A stretch of DNA of 64,000 nt from Mortierella sp. BCC40632 (GCA_011634665.1 WAEK01000020.1:632001-696000), one strand, 5' to 3'; counted from the stretch's first letter, positions 35,305 to 48,375 are shown. Program-made: numbers and translations. Notes: generated from the sequence alone by a model not told the origin.

Positions 35305-35520
35305 ATGTCTTTCTTCAAGCGTCTCGGTAACAAGAACAAGACCAACTCGGCCTCCTCCACTCCTGCTCACTCGCCTCGCTCATCAACTCAGATCCAGCGT
35401 TCGTCGGTCGAAGCAGGCGTGTCTCGATCACACACCAACACCATGACATATGAACAGGCCCTCGAGAAGCTCATGAATCAGTCGGTCACAGGGGCGATTT
35501 CTGGACCAAGTCTTCTGTAG
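35305..35520 (+). CDS. FFK small protein, SFFKR type, copy C (71 aa)
   Basis: Protein identical to the other three copies. The silent variant AACTCAGATCC is that of copy A, although the promoter is B-type. TATAAAA at 35142-35148 lies 157 bp upstream. The 3' flank matches the other modules to about 35725. Confidence 0.8.
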   Translation: MSFFKRLGNKNKTNSASSTPAHSPRSSTQIQRSSVEAGVSRSHTNTMTYEQALEKLMNQSVTGAISGPSLL

Positions 35521-36407
35521 AGTCCGATAAAGAGACCCAGAGACAGAGACACACCTCTCTCCTCATTCTCTCTTGCTCTTCTCTCTTCAGAAACCCAGAT
35601 ACCAGCCAGGAACCCAAACATTGACAAGGGTTCCAGCAATAGCCACTTCATAGACCACTGCATCATGTATTCATATCCTTAGACCGCATCATTTGAGTTC
35701 TCTATAATCACCATCTCGTGTTCATTAAAGCATTACTTCAGCACCACATTCTGTAAACTTGGCATATCTCCACTGTGAGTATGCATTATACTTCGAGAGC
35801 TACCATTGTTGAAATGACGCTTTCCGAACTGATGGCTTGTGAGTGGATAGAGAAAATTCTGAGGAACAGTGTACTTTGGTAACAATGTTGGCTATTCTAG
35901 GCTACGCCATTTGGACTTGGACCACAGCCATCAATGACACGCTGCTATTGATCATTGCCAATGAACGAGACGAGGAAGTTAATGGAGCCAACGGAGAGCT
36001 CGCTGAGAGGGAGAATCGACACCCCTCTCTCTCCTCTCCCTTGTACTTGATCGATAAGTTACCGATAGTACGAGCAAGTTCGAATCAAGGTCAAAGAACA
36101 ATCAACCTCTGCTTTCCTTCCATTTTTAGAGCATTGCGCTGAGATAGGAAAGGCCAAATATAAAATATAATTTAGTCTTAGACTTGTGATCAATACGCGA
36201 TGCATGTACCAGTGTGAGCTTAGAGGTAGGATTGAGAAACCAACAAATCCAGGAAGGGTCACTTGAAATATATACTACCTCACGACTCTTTCCAAGTATT
36301 TGGTCTTGAGTACATGGTTCAAACAATGTCTATTAAGAGTTGCTGTTGTAAGCATCTTTCTAAACTCCTTCCTTGGCAACTTTTGAGGATGGCCTAATGA
36401 GACTAGT
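35521..36407. other. 3' flank of SFFKR C and spacer to the HSPA12-like gene
   Basis: The first 200 bp are the shared SFFKR 3' flank. The rest is unique; I see no gene in it. Confidence 0.5.
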
Positions 36408-38557
36408 CTAATAAGTGTCTACTGCATCGAACTGGAGGATAGTGCTGTATACTTTATCACCAACTACGGCCTCAGCCTTGATCTCGTTCAATCCAAAGTT
36501 CATGTTCACCTTGACCTTGACCTAAAATACCCAAGAACAAACCCAAAGCATGAGGAAAAGATTAGTAATGTGTCGGTTGGGACATCTTGCTTAGTAATGA
36601 ATTTCCTTCTAGTTAAATGAGGCATATCCACCAAACAGAACATGAAAAGTGTGTTTACCATGGATCCGAGACGAGCGGATGGTGAGTGCGGGCAAGGGAT
36701 TGGAATGTCAGCAAGCTTGAAGACGCCCACGTCCGTCGTGTATCGTGGTGGCTCTCCATCCGCATCTGCCGCATACAGAGCAATGTTATAATCCTCGGGT
36801 GCCTCGGAGTATTTTGTGAACGAGAACTCGCGCGAAATGCTCTCATCAACATTTAGCTTTTGACCTTTTCGGACATAGGGTGAGAACCGGTCGATACACC
36901 AGACACCATTCACTTCGAACTTGCGCTTGGCAAGGGGATCCTTGCCCTTCTCAAATGGCTGGTCGGAGGAAATGCCATAGCATCGACGAGCAATACGCGA
37001 AGTGACCACTCGTGGGTTCAATCCAACACATACAGCACCACGTACAACAGCGAGCTCAGGACGGGGCGGGATCGAAATCAGGGGTACCTGGTGGCTGAAC
37101 TGAGCCTTGACACGGCTGTAAAGGTAGTTGGACGAACCGAAACCTCCGACCAAGAAGATGGCGGAACAATTCTTGGCCTGGGTCAGCTGTTCCTGAATTA
37201 GCGAGAGCACATCCTTGACCACGGGCTCAAAGACATTCTCCTTTAGTTCGGCTGCAGTCAAGACAAGGTAGCCATCATCGATACCAATCGCCTCCTGGTC
37301 CTCAAGATCCTCGAAGCAGCGGTTGGCGGGGAGCTGTAAGAACTGGTCTTCGAGACCGTCGAACTGAGGCTTAATCGCATCTGCAAAGGTGTCAACCAGG
37401 TTAGGAATGATGTTGGCGGGGAAATTGGCTGCATGATGACCAAACTTGGCCTCGAGCAGTCGTCGCATATGTCGATCCAGGAACACTGAACCACAAGAGG
37501 CACCATGACCCTTTGTGACTTCAGAGAGTCGTCGTCCTGCGGAGGTGACGGCGATCTCAAAAACGATCAGATCGACCGTGCCTCCACCTGCATCACAGAT
37601 CATAAATCGGTCTCCATGGCCAAGATCGAACTGATCGCACTTGCGCTCGCAGTAGAGCGCTGCCGCTTCGGGCTCGGAAATCAGCATAAGACGGTCTGGA
37701 TGGTCCGAGTCCTTGATTAACCCGGCCTTGACTGCTGCCTGGCGCATCACGTTCTTGGCCCTGTCAGACCACATGGCAGGGACTGTCAGACAATAGCGGA
37801 AATGATCGCGTTGAAAGTTCTTTGCGAATCCACGCATGATCTCAGCAACAACATATTCATGGAATGCCTCTAGATAGTGCGAGATGGCGTCCAGGACAGG
37901 AATTTCGACTTCGAGGGGGGTATTGGGCTGGTTCTCATCCAGATGAAGTTTGTATTGGTAGAGGAGCGTATGGAGCTTTGCTGAGGGCTTGGTAGTCTCC
38001 ATTTTTGCACGCCAGCCCCATGCCACAAGCTTGTTTTCGGGATCACCCTTTTTGTAAAGGTTGAGGGTAGGTGTCTTTGGGTACTGGATGTTTTGCTTTG
38101 GCCTGTGTATGTGTTGTGAGTGTGTTGTGGGACGATTGGCGAAGCAGGTCAGAATCCCAAATCAAAGCACAGCGGGTCAGGAGGGCATTTGTCATCTGGA
38201 GAAGACCGATATTCACGATTCAGGGGCAGGGGCAGAGGGCAAGGGCAGGGGCAAGGACAAAAGGTAGAAATCAAAGGCTCTACTTACCAACTCGTAATGT
38301 CGATGACTTCCTTGTCATCCAAGGCGTAAGCATAGGCACATCCCCTGGTTAAAGTGGTCACCAGAATGGTTAATCATCCAAATCATCTTTTTTGAGGCTC
38401 ACTCAAAGATATATGAGGCCGTTTTTTTTTTTTTTTTTTCTCGAGGATCAGAGCGCAAGATGGCAGCCAATCAGCTAGAGTGGACTTACGAGAATGTAGT
38501 GCCAAAGTCAATGGCGACAACGATTGGGAAGTCCTTTTGATTGAAGCCTTGCTGCAT
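36408..38557 (-). CDS. HSPA12-like Hsp70-family ATPase, 4 exons
   Basis: Proposed exons: 38557-38490, 38344-38288, 38102-36659, 36521-36408, giving 560 aa. Phosphate-1 loop: VVAIDFGTTFSGCAYAY (about 13-29). A short SWPKQNIQYPKTPT segment is typical of HSPA12-type proteins. Phosphate-2 is ICDAGGGTVDLIVFE (about 210-222) and the adenosine motif is FLVGGFGSSNYL (358-369). There is no canonical substrate-binding domain; the C-terminal about 120 residues are a beta-rich remnant ending DAVDTY. Family knowledge: HSPA12-like proteins are expanded in fungi and animals, with poorly known clients. The last exon was found by frame: reading on past the donor at 36658 gives a spurious tail. The exon 3 acceptor (ACACAG) restores the frame through Trp42. 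The gene sits between the arms of the inverted duplication and is not itself duplicated. Confidence 0.88.
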
Positions 38558-39762
38558 CGTGTGGAGAGAGCGAGAAAGCTGGGCGGAGGGATTGGGCTGT
38601 GCTCAAGATGAGTGGGGCGCAGTGGGAGGAGTGGGGGGAGGGAGGAACAGACTGGGAAGAGAGGAAAGACAAGGCAGACAAGCAAAGGAAGCAGGGGCGA
38701 GGCGGAGAGGAAGGGTATAAAGCTATCGATGGGCCAACCGAAAGGAGGAAATCTGGCGAGGCAGGCGGCGGAGACAAGATGAAGAAAGGATGATGAGATG
38801 GGATATGAGATGGGATGCGTTTGATAAAAATGACGAACGAGATTGGCAAGCTCGGAGTGAGGAACAATCGACGGAGCGTAAATACTCGACAGAGGTGGAC
38901 ATTGCTGCGTGAAACCGCCAGTCACTTTTGTTGCCAATGGTGTGTGTGGGTGTACCTTCTCTTCTCTCCTCCTCCTCCTCCTCCTCCTCCACTTCCTCCT
39001 CGTCTTCCTCTTCCTTCTCTTCCTCCTCCTCAAGATTCTGGCTCCAATGGCTTCTCCATCGCCAGTCTCTTGCTAGCATTGGGTGATACCGAGGTTTGTT
39101 GTCCCGCGCAACGCGCTGGTGGCACTGGCTGGTCACCCCGACGACACGAAATGGGATGGGCTGTGCTGCATGCTCCGCCAGCAAGAAACGTGAACTGACT
39201 GGCTGACAAGTAAAAAAATGGGTGGCAACGAGACAAAGAACAGGCGGTGAGAAAGAAAAATAGACACCTGCTCGGGCGTGACATGGTGGGTTTGGAGACA
39301 ACCACCACCATCTGTGGGAGCCAGAAACTCTGCTGGTTGCACACCGGGCACCATATGGCCGCGATGCAGCAGGGATGGGGAGATGAGGGCAAAGCGCATG
39401 TAGGCGTCAACACAGAAATCCCACGCTGGAATGCATAAGCGACTGTTCCTTCCCATTACTCGTCCCGCTTTCCACGCCTCGCACACACACATTCTTTCAC
39501 TCACTCACTCTCTCTCTCTCTTTCTCTCTCTCACGCACAAACACACACAAACACACACACGCACGCACTCCTCTTTTCTCTCTCTCTCTCTCTTTCTCTC
39601 TCTTTCTCTTCTTCTCCGCCCTTCCATCTCCTTACACCATCTGTCTCATCCCTCGCCTTTCCTCCTCCTCTTCGCTCTTCCTGCCTATCCCTGTCCTGCC
39701 AGATCGACTCGATCCTTCTTCTCATCTGCACTTGCGCAACGCGTCCATCACAAGGATACCTG
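38558..39762. promoter_or_regulatory. Divergent region HSPA12-like / coiled-coil gene
   Basis: 1.2 kb with a CTC-rich tract (about 38962-39035), a CACACA/CT-rich leader (about 39483-39615) before the right-hand gene, and GA-rich sequence on the HSPA12 side. The several long frames here are low-complexity artefacts. Confidence 0.5.
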
Positions 39763-41532
39763 ATGTCCCTTTTTAGTCGTATGTATTGCCATGTTATTCC
39801 GCTGCTCATCGCTGCCGCCATGACACATAACCTTTTTGCTCTCTTCTCACCTCTCTGGTGCATTCTGGAATCTAAGGCATCATAGGAAACAGTCCTTCTT
39901 CTTCCCCAGCCTCAGCTACACCACCAATGTCAGTACCTGATGCTGCTCCGGAGGTGCCCCTTCGAGACCAACGTACCGCCAATTTTTTCAATGCCGGAGG
40001 TCCACAGGTCCCAGCCGAAGACGAAAAGCCGCATCGCCGACAGAAAGGTTCAAATTTCCAGCGGTCTCACAGTATGATTCCACAAGGCACCAACAGACAT
40101 ACTGTATCGAGTGAGATGCAAGCCATGTCCCAGCAACGTCATGAGGATGGACAGGCAATGGACGATGATGATGATATGATGGAAGCAGAATGTAAGATCC
40201 AATCGCAGACTCGTGATTTCGCTCCAATAATCTGTCTACGCTGTTGGTTGGAATCAAAGACTCACTAAAGACTCGCTATTTGCTGGTACTCCAGACCAGG
40301 GCGCAATCCAGAGACATTCGCTCGAGACACCAAGATATCATCAGCAAGAGACTCTGTATCAAGTGGACATCTCATCAATCCCGCCGGCAAGGCAACCAAC
40401 TACAGCACTGAGCGAAAGAGCGAGGGTGGGCTACGAGATGAACAGGCAGGCCAACGCCTATCCGCCTGTCAATACTAATGGTCGCGATAGATCCCCGTCA
40501 CCTCATCCAATCCCAGTGGCCGGTGGTCTTGAAACTGCCGTTGTCCAAGTCAACCAACTACAGGATCGAGTTAAGGAGCTTGAGGAAAAAAACGATTTCC
40601 TCACGACTACTGTAGCTGAATTGGAACGCCATTGTCTCGGCTACGCAAAAAATCTGAAGGAATCTGAAAAGAGAGTAAAGCAGGAGTTTCACGGGCGTAT
40701 TCAATTCGAGAACGCGTGCGCCGAATTGCGACACCAGCTTGAGGAAACTAAGAATGCGTACATCAAGAAATGTCAAGATTACGACAACATGTCGAGGAAC
40801 TATATGGAGCATGTCCGCACCATCAAAGTCACGGACGATGATCATTCAACCATCATTGACAATTTGAACAAGCTGAGGACCTCAATTGATAATCTTGTTC
40901 GAAAACTACAAGGCCCCAAGTCAGCCCATCTTGACAGGGCCGCTGCCATGCAACTCTTTATCGAATCTGGACTCTTGGAAAAGTTCCCAGTGGACGAGAA
41001 TAACCTCGAACCGTACCAGCTAAACCTTTTTATAGAATCCGTGATTATGAAACGTCTCCAGGACCGCTTCTTCAGTCCGGCAATTAGCTGTGCCTTTGAC
41101 CATAACGATGAGTTCGATCCACTTTTCAACTGGATGCATGAAAAGAACCCTGCGGCGGCGGTGCGTTGGCGTCAGCAAATCGGTGCCATGCTCGTTGCGG
41201 ACCCTACTATGATAGCCCGAAAGAAAGAAAAGGTTGACTCGGCGGCTCAGGATATCTTCCATCTGGTCAAGACCATTTACCCTAATGGAAACGAATCACT
41301 TACCAAGCTATCCGAAATCTGTGGAAAGGCTTTTGATCTCGCTTTGGCAATGATGGGCCAATCAACCTCACTCACAACCGTAGACGTTCCTCTGGGCACC
41401 AAATACGACGAAGATTTAATGTGTGCCTCCGTAAAGTCGAGTCCGGATGGCGTTGTTTCTTTGGTCATTTTCCAGGGCTTTCAGGATCCTCAAGGCTACC
41501 GTGTCATAAAGCCAAAGGTCTGGTGCTACTAA
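39763..41532 (+). CDS. Coiled-coil protein with conserved C-terminal domain, 3 exons; function unknown
   Basis: Proposed exons: 39763-39778, 39877-40191, 40295-41532, giving 522 aa. The first exon codes only MSLFS plus one base. The N-terminal 180 residues are polar and probably disordered, with an acidic AMDDDDDMMEAE. A coiled coil runs about 190-300 (QVNQLQDRVKELEEKNDFLTTTVAEL and onward). The C-terminal about 215 residues are globular and aromatic-rich (FIESGLLEKFPVDENN.. FFSPAISCAFDHNDEFDPLFNWM) and end on IKPKVWCY. I recall similar C-terminal domains in fungal hypothetical proteins and cannot name a family. There is no membrane segment. Confidence 0.75.
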
Positions 41533-42934
41533 GCACCAGTGCAAAGGAAGTTGTCTTCCGCGTTATAGCAAGAAGAGGAAGGAGATAGTCACATAACTGT
41601 GACTGGAGCATTGCTATAGGAGATTGGAGACAATAGGAAAAAAACAACAACAACAACAAAAAAAAAAAAAAATCATCATCATCATCAAGTCCCAATGACC
41701 GGTCCTTTGAGGGAATCATTGTGTACAAAAAATCAGGGCCAGCTGGGAAGGGTCTATCCTGAAGATGGCAAGGGCTTGGTTACCAGCCATTCAGACATAT
41801 ATTCAATCATAGGATTCCCGATTTTTTTTTTTTTTTTTTTTATTATATCTCACTTTCTTTTATCGGTTCCAACAACTAAGCTCTGCTGAAAGGATGTAAC
41901 CAATGATTAAAAGGATAGAGAGAGAGAAGGTTAGAAATGCCGCCATTTCCGCGGAGAAAGTTTGGAAGACAAAGATTCATGCTCCACAACCACCAAAAGT
42001 CCAGAGCTTGTGTGTGCGTGTTTGTGCGTGCTTGTGTTTGTCAATGCTGAGAGAACCAATGCCAGACAAAAAGGACGGGCGATTCCACCAGACCAGGGTT
42101 TGTTTTCCAGGCTGGCTCACTCTCGATGAGAAGTCTCACGGTCTCCCGAAGCCTAGGCCTGCACAACAGGCCTTCGCCGCTCTCCTCCACGAAGGGTGCA
42201 GAGAGTTTAGAGCCATCTCACCCCTCTCTATTGGCAACCACTGATCTCTCTCTGTGTCCTCATTGGACTGGACGTGTCGTGCTGCGCCAATACTCGCTGG
42301 CCCCTGCCCTGGACAGTGGACACGCAAACGTACCTAAATGTTTCGTTGCCCAGGCACTCTATTCTCTCACTTTCTATATCGCATTCTCTTTCTCTCTCTC
42401 TCCCCCTTCCCTTCTGCGGGAAGGTCCGTCCGCGATGGGCGATGGGCGTCTACCTTTCCGCGATGCACTGTCGGGTTTGTTACACCACAAGATGAGTATC
42501 GTGGCGGGCAATCTGGGGAGAAGAGAGAAGGAAGAAGGTAAGCGAACGAGCGAACAAAATGGCGAAACAAAGAAAGAAGAACAGCAATGCAACAGGACAA
42601 AAGGAGTATCTACTTCCGTACAGGCCAGCTGTGGTTTGGTAACACGGGCGAGAAGCACATGGCTTGCCACCACTACATCGTCCCAGGATCGGCTTCCTAG
42701 CTTTCTTTTCTGTTGTTGAGCCCTTTGGAGTGGGGTGGACAGAGCACACTCCAGGCAGTGGCATTGACGCATTCATGCCACGATTCTCTCTTCTGCCTGC
42801 CAGTGGGCAGTGTCGCATCACATCACCCCGCATTGCAACCGCACCGCACCGTATGCTGCTCTCCCACCGTCGCCCTCGTTCAATCCGCTCCGCGCTCTCT
42901 CTTTCTCTTTCTCTCTTTCTTTTTCTCCCTCTCT

Positions 42935-42990
<56 letters not shown>

Positions 42991-43058
42991 CTTTCCCTTT
43001 CTCATTCCCTTGCTCTTTCCTTGCAATTTTTGGCTTTCCTCTCCTCTCTACCGTTTTC

Positions 43059-43106
<48 letters not shown>

Positions 43107-43481
43107 CTTCTCTCACGTTTCCTTTCGCTTGCCTCTTCTTTGTTTTTTATTCTCATCCTTCACACCCCTGCTCCTGGTTTACATTCCTCACCCCCCTTCT
43201 CAACCATCGCCGCCCCAAATACCTTCACAGCGCTGCCAGCACTCAGTCCGCGCCACCCCTGCTCGCTTTCGGTCTCCACCACACATCCCATCATCACTCC
43301 ATTAGCGGCCGGCAGGACCCAGACTGTGTACTGAACGGCAGTTCGTTCGAGTCCCTGTCTTGCTCCTGCCTCTGCCATCCACACGCACACGCACACGCAC
43401 ACACTCGTTTTTCGAGTTCTCTGCATCAATCTCACGACATCTCCTGTTCTGCTCCATTACTGCTGACCACACTCGCCCATC
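41533..43481. other. Long 5' region of the 43482 gene, repeat-rich
   Basis: 1.9 kb with A-runs (about 41658-41672), a T-run (about 41822-41840), a long CT tract (about 42896-42995), a perfect (TA)n run (about 43071-43101) and CACACG repeats near 43380-43403. The frames crossing these tracts are low complexity. Much of it is probably promoter and pyrimidine-rich leader. Confidence 0.5.
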
Positions 43482-46400
43482 ATGTCGAACGTGTTGACAC
43501 CTATCCTATCGCGCTACCGCTTGTTTTTCACCTTGACCATGTTCTCAAGTTCCAGAATCTCGCGGTCACGACAGCCGACTCATCTGGTTCAGGAGCTGCT
43601 TTTTGAGGCGCAAGAACGATACCAGAGAATATCCATGATCAAGGTAGGCTGTCTGATCTTGGCGTAGTAAACGATACCCCCCTCCCCACACACGCCCCGC
43701 CGCATGTTTGTATTGTGTAGGCTACTGTCAGTGCGCCCTGTTCTCCGTCTAACGACCATCCGTTTTTCTGTCCATCTTCCTAAATGGCTGTGTCCTTTGA
43801 TCCTGTCTACGTCCGATTGCAACGACTGGCTGCGGCATATGTTATCATTTGTCCCTCTTTCTCTTTCACTCACACTCATCCGCCCCGCCCCCCACCTTTT
43901 CGCCTTTCTGTTTGTCCACTCCCGCGCACACCACCTCACATACCTCCCCCTCTTTTCCACTCGATGGCAACTACGTCCCGCTTCCTGACCAATCTTAATT
44001 TCTGGCATCCTACCCGGCAACAGGGACTCGAGGTGAGAGCTTCGACCAGAACAGCATTACATCCGACCCCTTGCATCTCCCCGTCGTACATGCCGCCAGA
44101 ATCAAGCCGTTCCTATGCAAAGTCTCTTTGCACCACTCCAGACTCTATCCCGTCCATACCAGAAGGCTATGGAGTAGGCTCATTGCTGCAGCTATCAGAT
44201 GATGAGCCCATGGCTGGATCGCTAGCTTTTGACCCGTCCTGTCCTCTGAGCGACTTCAACTTGCCCTCACCACCGCCTTCGCCTGCTGCAACAGCAACTT
44301 TGGCAAGCAACAGCAACTCGGAGCAGGTGCAGCTGTCAACACAGACGCCAACACAGACGCAGAAGCAGGAACAGGAGGAGGAGACACCTCGGCCCGACGA
44401 GCCACAACCACACCAACTTTGCCCGATGACACCCATTCAGTCCACAGCGGCCCACAAAGAGGCGCGCCCCAACCAAGGACCCAAGGTTTCAAGATCATCC
44501 CTTGCCACCCTTTTATCCGTGGCCCTGACCATTATCCTGCTCAGTCTACTCCAGATCAGGAGGCGTCATCTCCGTCGAAAGGGTCGACGTCTCAGCCGCA
44601 GCCCGTCACAGCGGCTCAGGGCCAGACAACTGCACCCCAAACTCCAGAGTGTATACAGTAGTGGCAGCAACAGCAGCAACAACCAATGCATAGACCTTCC
44701 TCCGGGTTATATTTTTTGCTCGGAGCCATCGTCGCGCACAAATTCATTCACCCAGGCTGAGAGCAAAAGTGGCCTTCATTCGCTTAGCAAATGCTCCTCC
44801 CCAAGCCCAACAAGACTGGCCCTGTCTACAAACGGCGCCGATGGCAAGGCAATGGAGGAGCCCGAGCTAACTTTGAATAATAATGATGCAAGATTGCCTT
44901 TACTTCAACTCTCACCACCCCATGTGGTGGCAGATCAACCAGCCGAGCTTGCGGGTCATTGCTCGGGATCGTCTTCCAATCTGTACAGCCTCCATGGTCT
45001 CACCTGGAGTCTGAGCGATGGAGACCTCCCAGGAGTCCGGTCGAAGCAGGACTTTGTCTCTGCATGGCTAAACCACCAGCTCAATGTCATGGATAGAGGC
45101 GATATCGAACAAGACGGCTCGCCCCTTGAAGGAGCCCGTCTTCAACCAAGCCGAGAAGAGTCGAGAACATACCCTCGTCTGTTCGAGAGCGAGCTAGGCC
45201 AAGGCCCGACACAGGGGGACAATCTTCAGCACTATCCACTCGGTCTCGACCATGACATGAGTATCCACCAGCTTCGTGGACCCATTCATACCCCAACAGA
45301 AGCCCAGCGGGAGCCCCGACAAGAGCTCCCGAATAGCTCCCATCTCAGCCATTATTACCAGGGCTCAGTACGCTATTCATATCACCCCCATCCTTCTTGG
45401 TCGCTAGCCACCTCCCATGGCTCTCCGCGCCCGCCTCAGCAACCCCTTTCTCCTCATTGGCCTCCAAACGGAAGAGCCTCACGACCGTGGCCAGAGCAGC
45501 AACGCGGCTATTATGAAGCCAACTTAGAGAGTCACCCTAAAGGACAGCTTTTGTCCATGCCTTTCCAACAGCCGTCAAATGGGCCTCTGCCAGGGACCCA
45601 TGTTGTCCCTACAACAGGGTATGAGCCAAAAGAGCCTGTATCCTTAGGTCACAGGCGTTCTATCTCCTTGACGGAGAGTGATCCGACACCTCATACTCAT
45701 GGAAGATACGCTTCGTCATCGGTACCAACTGGTCCTACCGAGGAACTATCACCTGCAGAACATGCGCGTCAGGAGTATCAGATGCGTCGGCGAATGTTTC
45801 AGATCCAAAACCAGCAGCGGAGTCAGCATCAGCACTACCAACAGCAACATTTGAACCCGCACCCTTTTTATCAGCACCATTCACATGCGCATCCTCATCG
45901 CCGGTCTCCGTCGTACCGGCACCCTCATGTCAAACCACCACCACCACACCATTACAATCAGGGACTTCATCATCATCATCACCCGCAGTTCTCTGCAGGC
46001 ACAACGGGAACTTTAGTCGGGTCTATGTCCCATTCCATTTCTGTACAGGACCTGAGTCAGTACTCACAACGATTGCATGCTAGCAGGGTCCGATCGGCGA
46101 ACGACCTTGCATGGGAACGTCATTGTTATTACCAACAGCAACAGCAACAGGAAGAAGAAATGGTCGAGAGAATAAGGGTCAAGGCCATAGTTCGGAAGTC
46201 GCAATACCTAAGCCAAGAACAACAGCAGCAGGCTCAAGAACTCCCAACTGTCGTGGTGACAATGAAGCATGACAGTGATCACGACAGACTGGAGTCACAT
46301 ATCCCGTCTCCAGATATTCACACAGCCTCACCGAAATCAGAAGAGGGACGGAATAGTTTTGGGGCTAGCATCGCTCGGAGCCTAAGTAGACGACAGCAGG

Positions 46401-47806
46401 GTTCATCTAACGCGACCTCAGTCGTAATTAAACCAATTCTGGACTCGACCTCGACCTCGACCTCAACAGTGGGCGACCGGAAAGTTTTGACCGCACCTTT
46501 ACGAATAATGAAACGGAGCGATGGCAAGCTGCCAAGTATCGGACTACAGACGCCTCCACTCACCCCTGCCAAGATTGGATCGTCTTCTTCTTCCTCGTCA
46601 TCATCATCACTTTCGTCGTCTGCGCCTGCAGTGATCAAGGCAAACTTGAGTGATCTTTCAGCTGAATTTGCTGAACGAGCATCTACGCCTTCAAAAGAGA
46701 AGACAACATCGAATACGGCGACTGGCTCAGATTCGGCCAACTTAACTCCTACAACAACTGTAGGCTTGACACGAGTCAGGACTCTCAAGGACATTGGACC
46801 CTCAATCCGATCCCTTGCTCGACGATGCTCGAGTCGTTTCCGCCGACCCAACTCGTTTGCGGGTTCGAGTAGTGATCTTGACACTTCATTCTCAATAGGC
46901 CGGGGCGACACTGGTCCGGATAGTCTTACATTGAGTACTACTGTCGCAACCTCGTCACCGTCGTTAACTACTGGTCGCCCTCAGGTAATATCACTCGTTC
47001 CAGGACCCGATGGTGTAGTGGATCTCGAACAAGCTGGCACAAAGAGTCATAAGAGTCACAGTAACACCAAGTTGATTCAATCCGACTATGAGTCTGAACC
47101 ACCTCCTCCAACAACTACACAAGAGCGGATACCGATCCATCGCAAGGTGAAACTGTTCCGATCCAAGTCAACCACCTCTTCAGGTCTCCGGAATGGGAAT
47201 GACATGCCCGAAGAACTTGGGATGCAAACTAAATACGGTGGAAGTCTGGGTCGGTCCTTCACGATGCGTCTTGGAAAGACGAACTCGCTCCGTTTAGCAA
47301 ACGGTCGTGGCCTGGACCTGCAAATCTTTGATCAAAAGGCAAACACTGAGTCTTCGGAATTACCGACACGAAACGAGAACAAAGGGTATGGTCACGACCA
47401 AGGAATTCAGGACAAGGTCCAAGTCCATGATACGGACAATAGCGGCACAAAACGACGATCAATGGCCATGCGTGTTGTCCAGTGCTCGACAGGCGAAGGT
47501 GGAGAGGAAAAGGAAATGGATGTTAACCAGGAACTGGAGGCCGAGACCAGACGGCAAGTCAAGTCTCTTTTGTCTTTGGGCCGGAAAGGAGGTCGGAAAG
47601 GGGTGACCAAGGCTCAGCCAAAGACAGCAAGCAAGACTGAGGCTTTGTCCCCGTTAGAGGTCGAGGCCCAGGACAAAGTACCTGAGAGACCTCCGACTGA
47701 GGAAGAGAAGGAGGCAGCACTCTGTGGACAGATTGCGTTTATGCTCGTGCCCAAGTCTCGATACGAGTTTCAGTCATTTGGAGCGACGACCCCTCTTGGG
47801 CATTGA
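43482..47806 (+). CDS. Large low-complexity protein (about 1,314 aa), 2 exons; function unknown
   Basis: Proposed exons: 43482-43643 and 44024-47806. The first exon (MSNVLTPILSRYRLFF.., ending ERYQRISMIK) joins in phase to GLEVRASTRTA. An ATG at 43964 in the long frame is an alternative start without the first exon. The protein is mostly disordered: Gln/His-rich around residues 680-760 (QNQQRSQHQHYQQQ, HHHHHPQ), poly-Ser (SSSSSSSSS, about 910-920), repeated Thr/Ser, and a basic RS-like segment near 990. The only hydrophobic stretch is LATLLSVALTIILLSLLQI, followed by RRRHLRRKGRR (about 220-250), a possible membrane anchor; that part may instead be a frame artefact (see findings). The end FMLVPKSRYEFQSFG looks globular and could be a short conserved motif. 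No family is recognised. Confidence 0.65.
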
Positions 47807-48192
47807 AAGAACAGGCAAATTGAGAGTGATCTTTCCATGCCCGATGACTGAAACTATTGGAAAGATGGCCAACAATATCAGCATGAGGAAGGAGGAAGAT
47901 GCAGAGAAAGACCTAAATGTAATCTGTATATAGCGTACCAAATATTACCCATACTGACAGAACTAGACATGTCAATTCATAGTAACACCTATACCCTAAT
48001 ATCAAAGCACACAAGTATCTCAAACCTTTGCGCCCGTTGCCTCCCCCCTTTTTTTCCTTTTTGTTTTTTGTTTTTGTTTTGCTTGTTTGTTTATTTTTTA
48101 CCCATGAAGTGATGGATAAGCCAGAAAACTGGACATGGGATGCCTTGAGGCGCAGCCTATCTTTCATGGACTCTAAGAAAGGACTGGTCTTA
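47807..48192. other. Convergent 3' region
   Basis: 386 bp between two converging stops, T-rich on the right (about 48048-48100). No gene is seen. Confidence 0.5.
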
Positions 48193-48375
48193 CTAGACCC
48201 CTCCTAAAATGGATCGATTCACGAACATTCCAGGAGCTTGTCCAGGAGTGATCGTGTTTACTTGGTTGCCTGGAGCCGCTCGATGTAGAGGAGAGGGCAA
48301 ACGAGGCGCCTGGATTGGAAAGGAAATCGTTGAGATTGGAGTTTGGTTGTTTGAGAAAATTTTGGAGAGTGTCAT
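48193..48375 (-). CDS. FFK small protein, TLSK type, diverged (60 aa)
   Basis: Starts MTLSKIFSNNQTPISTIS, aligning with MTFFKTFSKNKTASAAS of TFFKT but with LS for FF and reduced charge. An APRLPSP stretch sits where TPRSS lies elsewhere. The end NTITPGQAPGMFVNRSILGGV aligns with MTLDQALEIAMSRSVGGISG. No clear TATA box is visible upstream, unlike the other members, so it may be decaying. It faces GFLK (right) and occupies the mirror place of the PLLK gene. Confidence 0.55.
   Translation of the reverse strand: MTLSKIFSNNQTPISTISFPIQAPRLPSPLHRAAPGNQVNTITPGQAPGMFVNRSILGGV

Noticed and set aside
36506..36658. Read-through C-terminus of the HSPA12-like frame
   Set aside because: A GTAAAC donor follows codon ATG at 36659, and an exon at 36521-36408 gives a better, beta-rich ending.
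39531..39863. Minus-strand frame rich in RERERE over the coiled-coil gene leader
   Set aside because: Translation of CT and CA repeats on the opposite strand.
42664..43606. Several 170-300 codon frames 5' of the large gene
   Set aside because: They consist of CT, TA and CA microsatellites translated into poly-SL, YIYI and HAHA; no conserved content.
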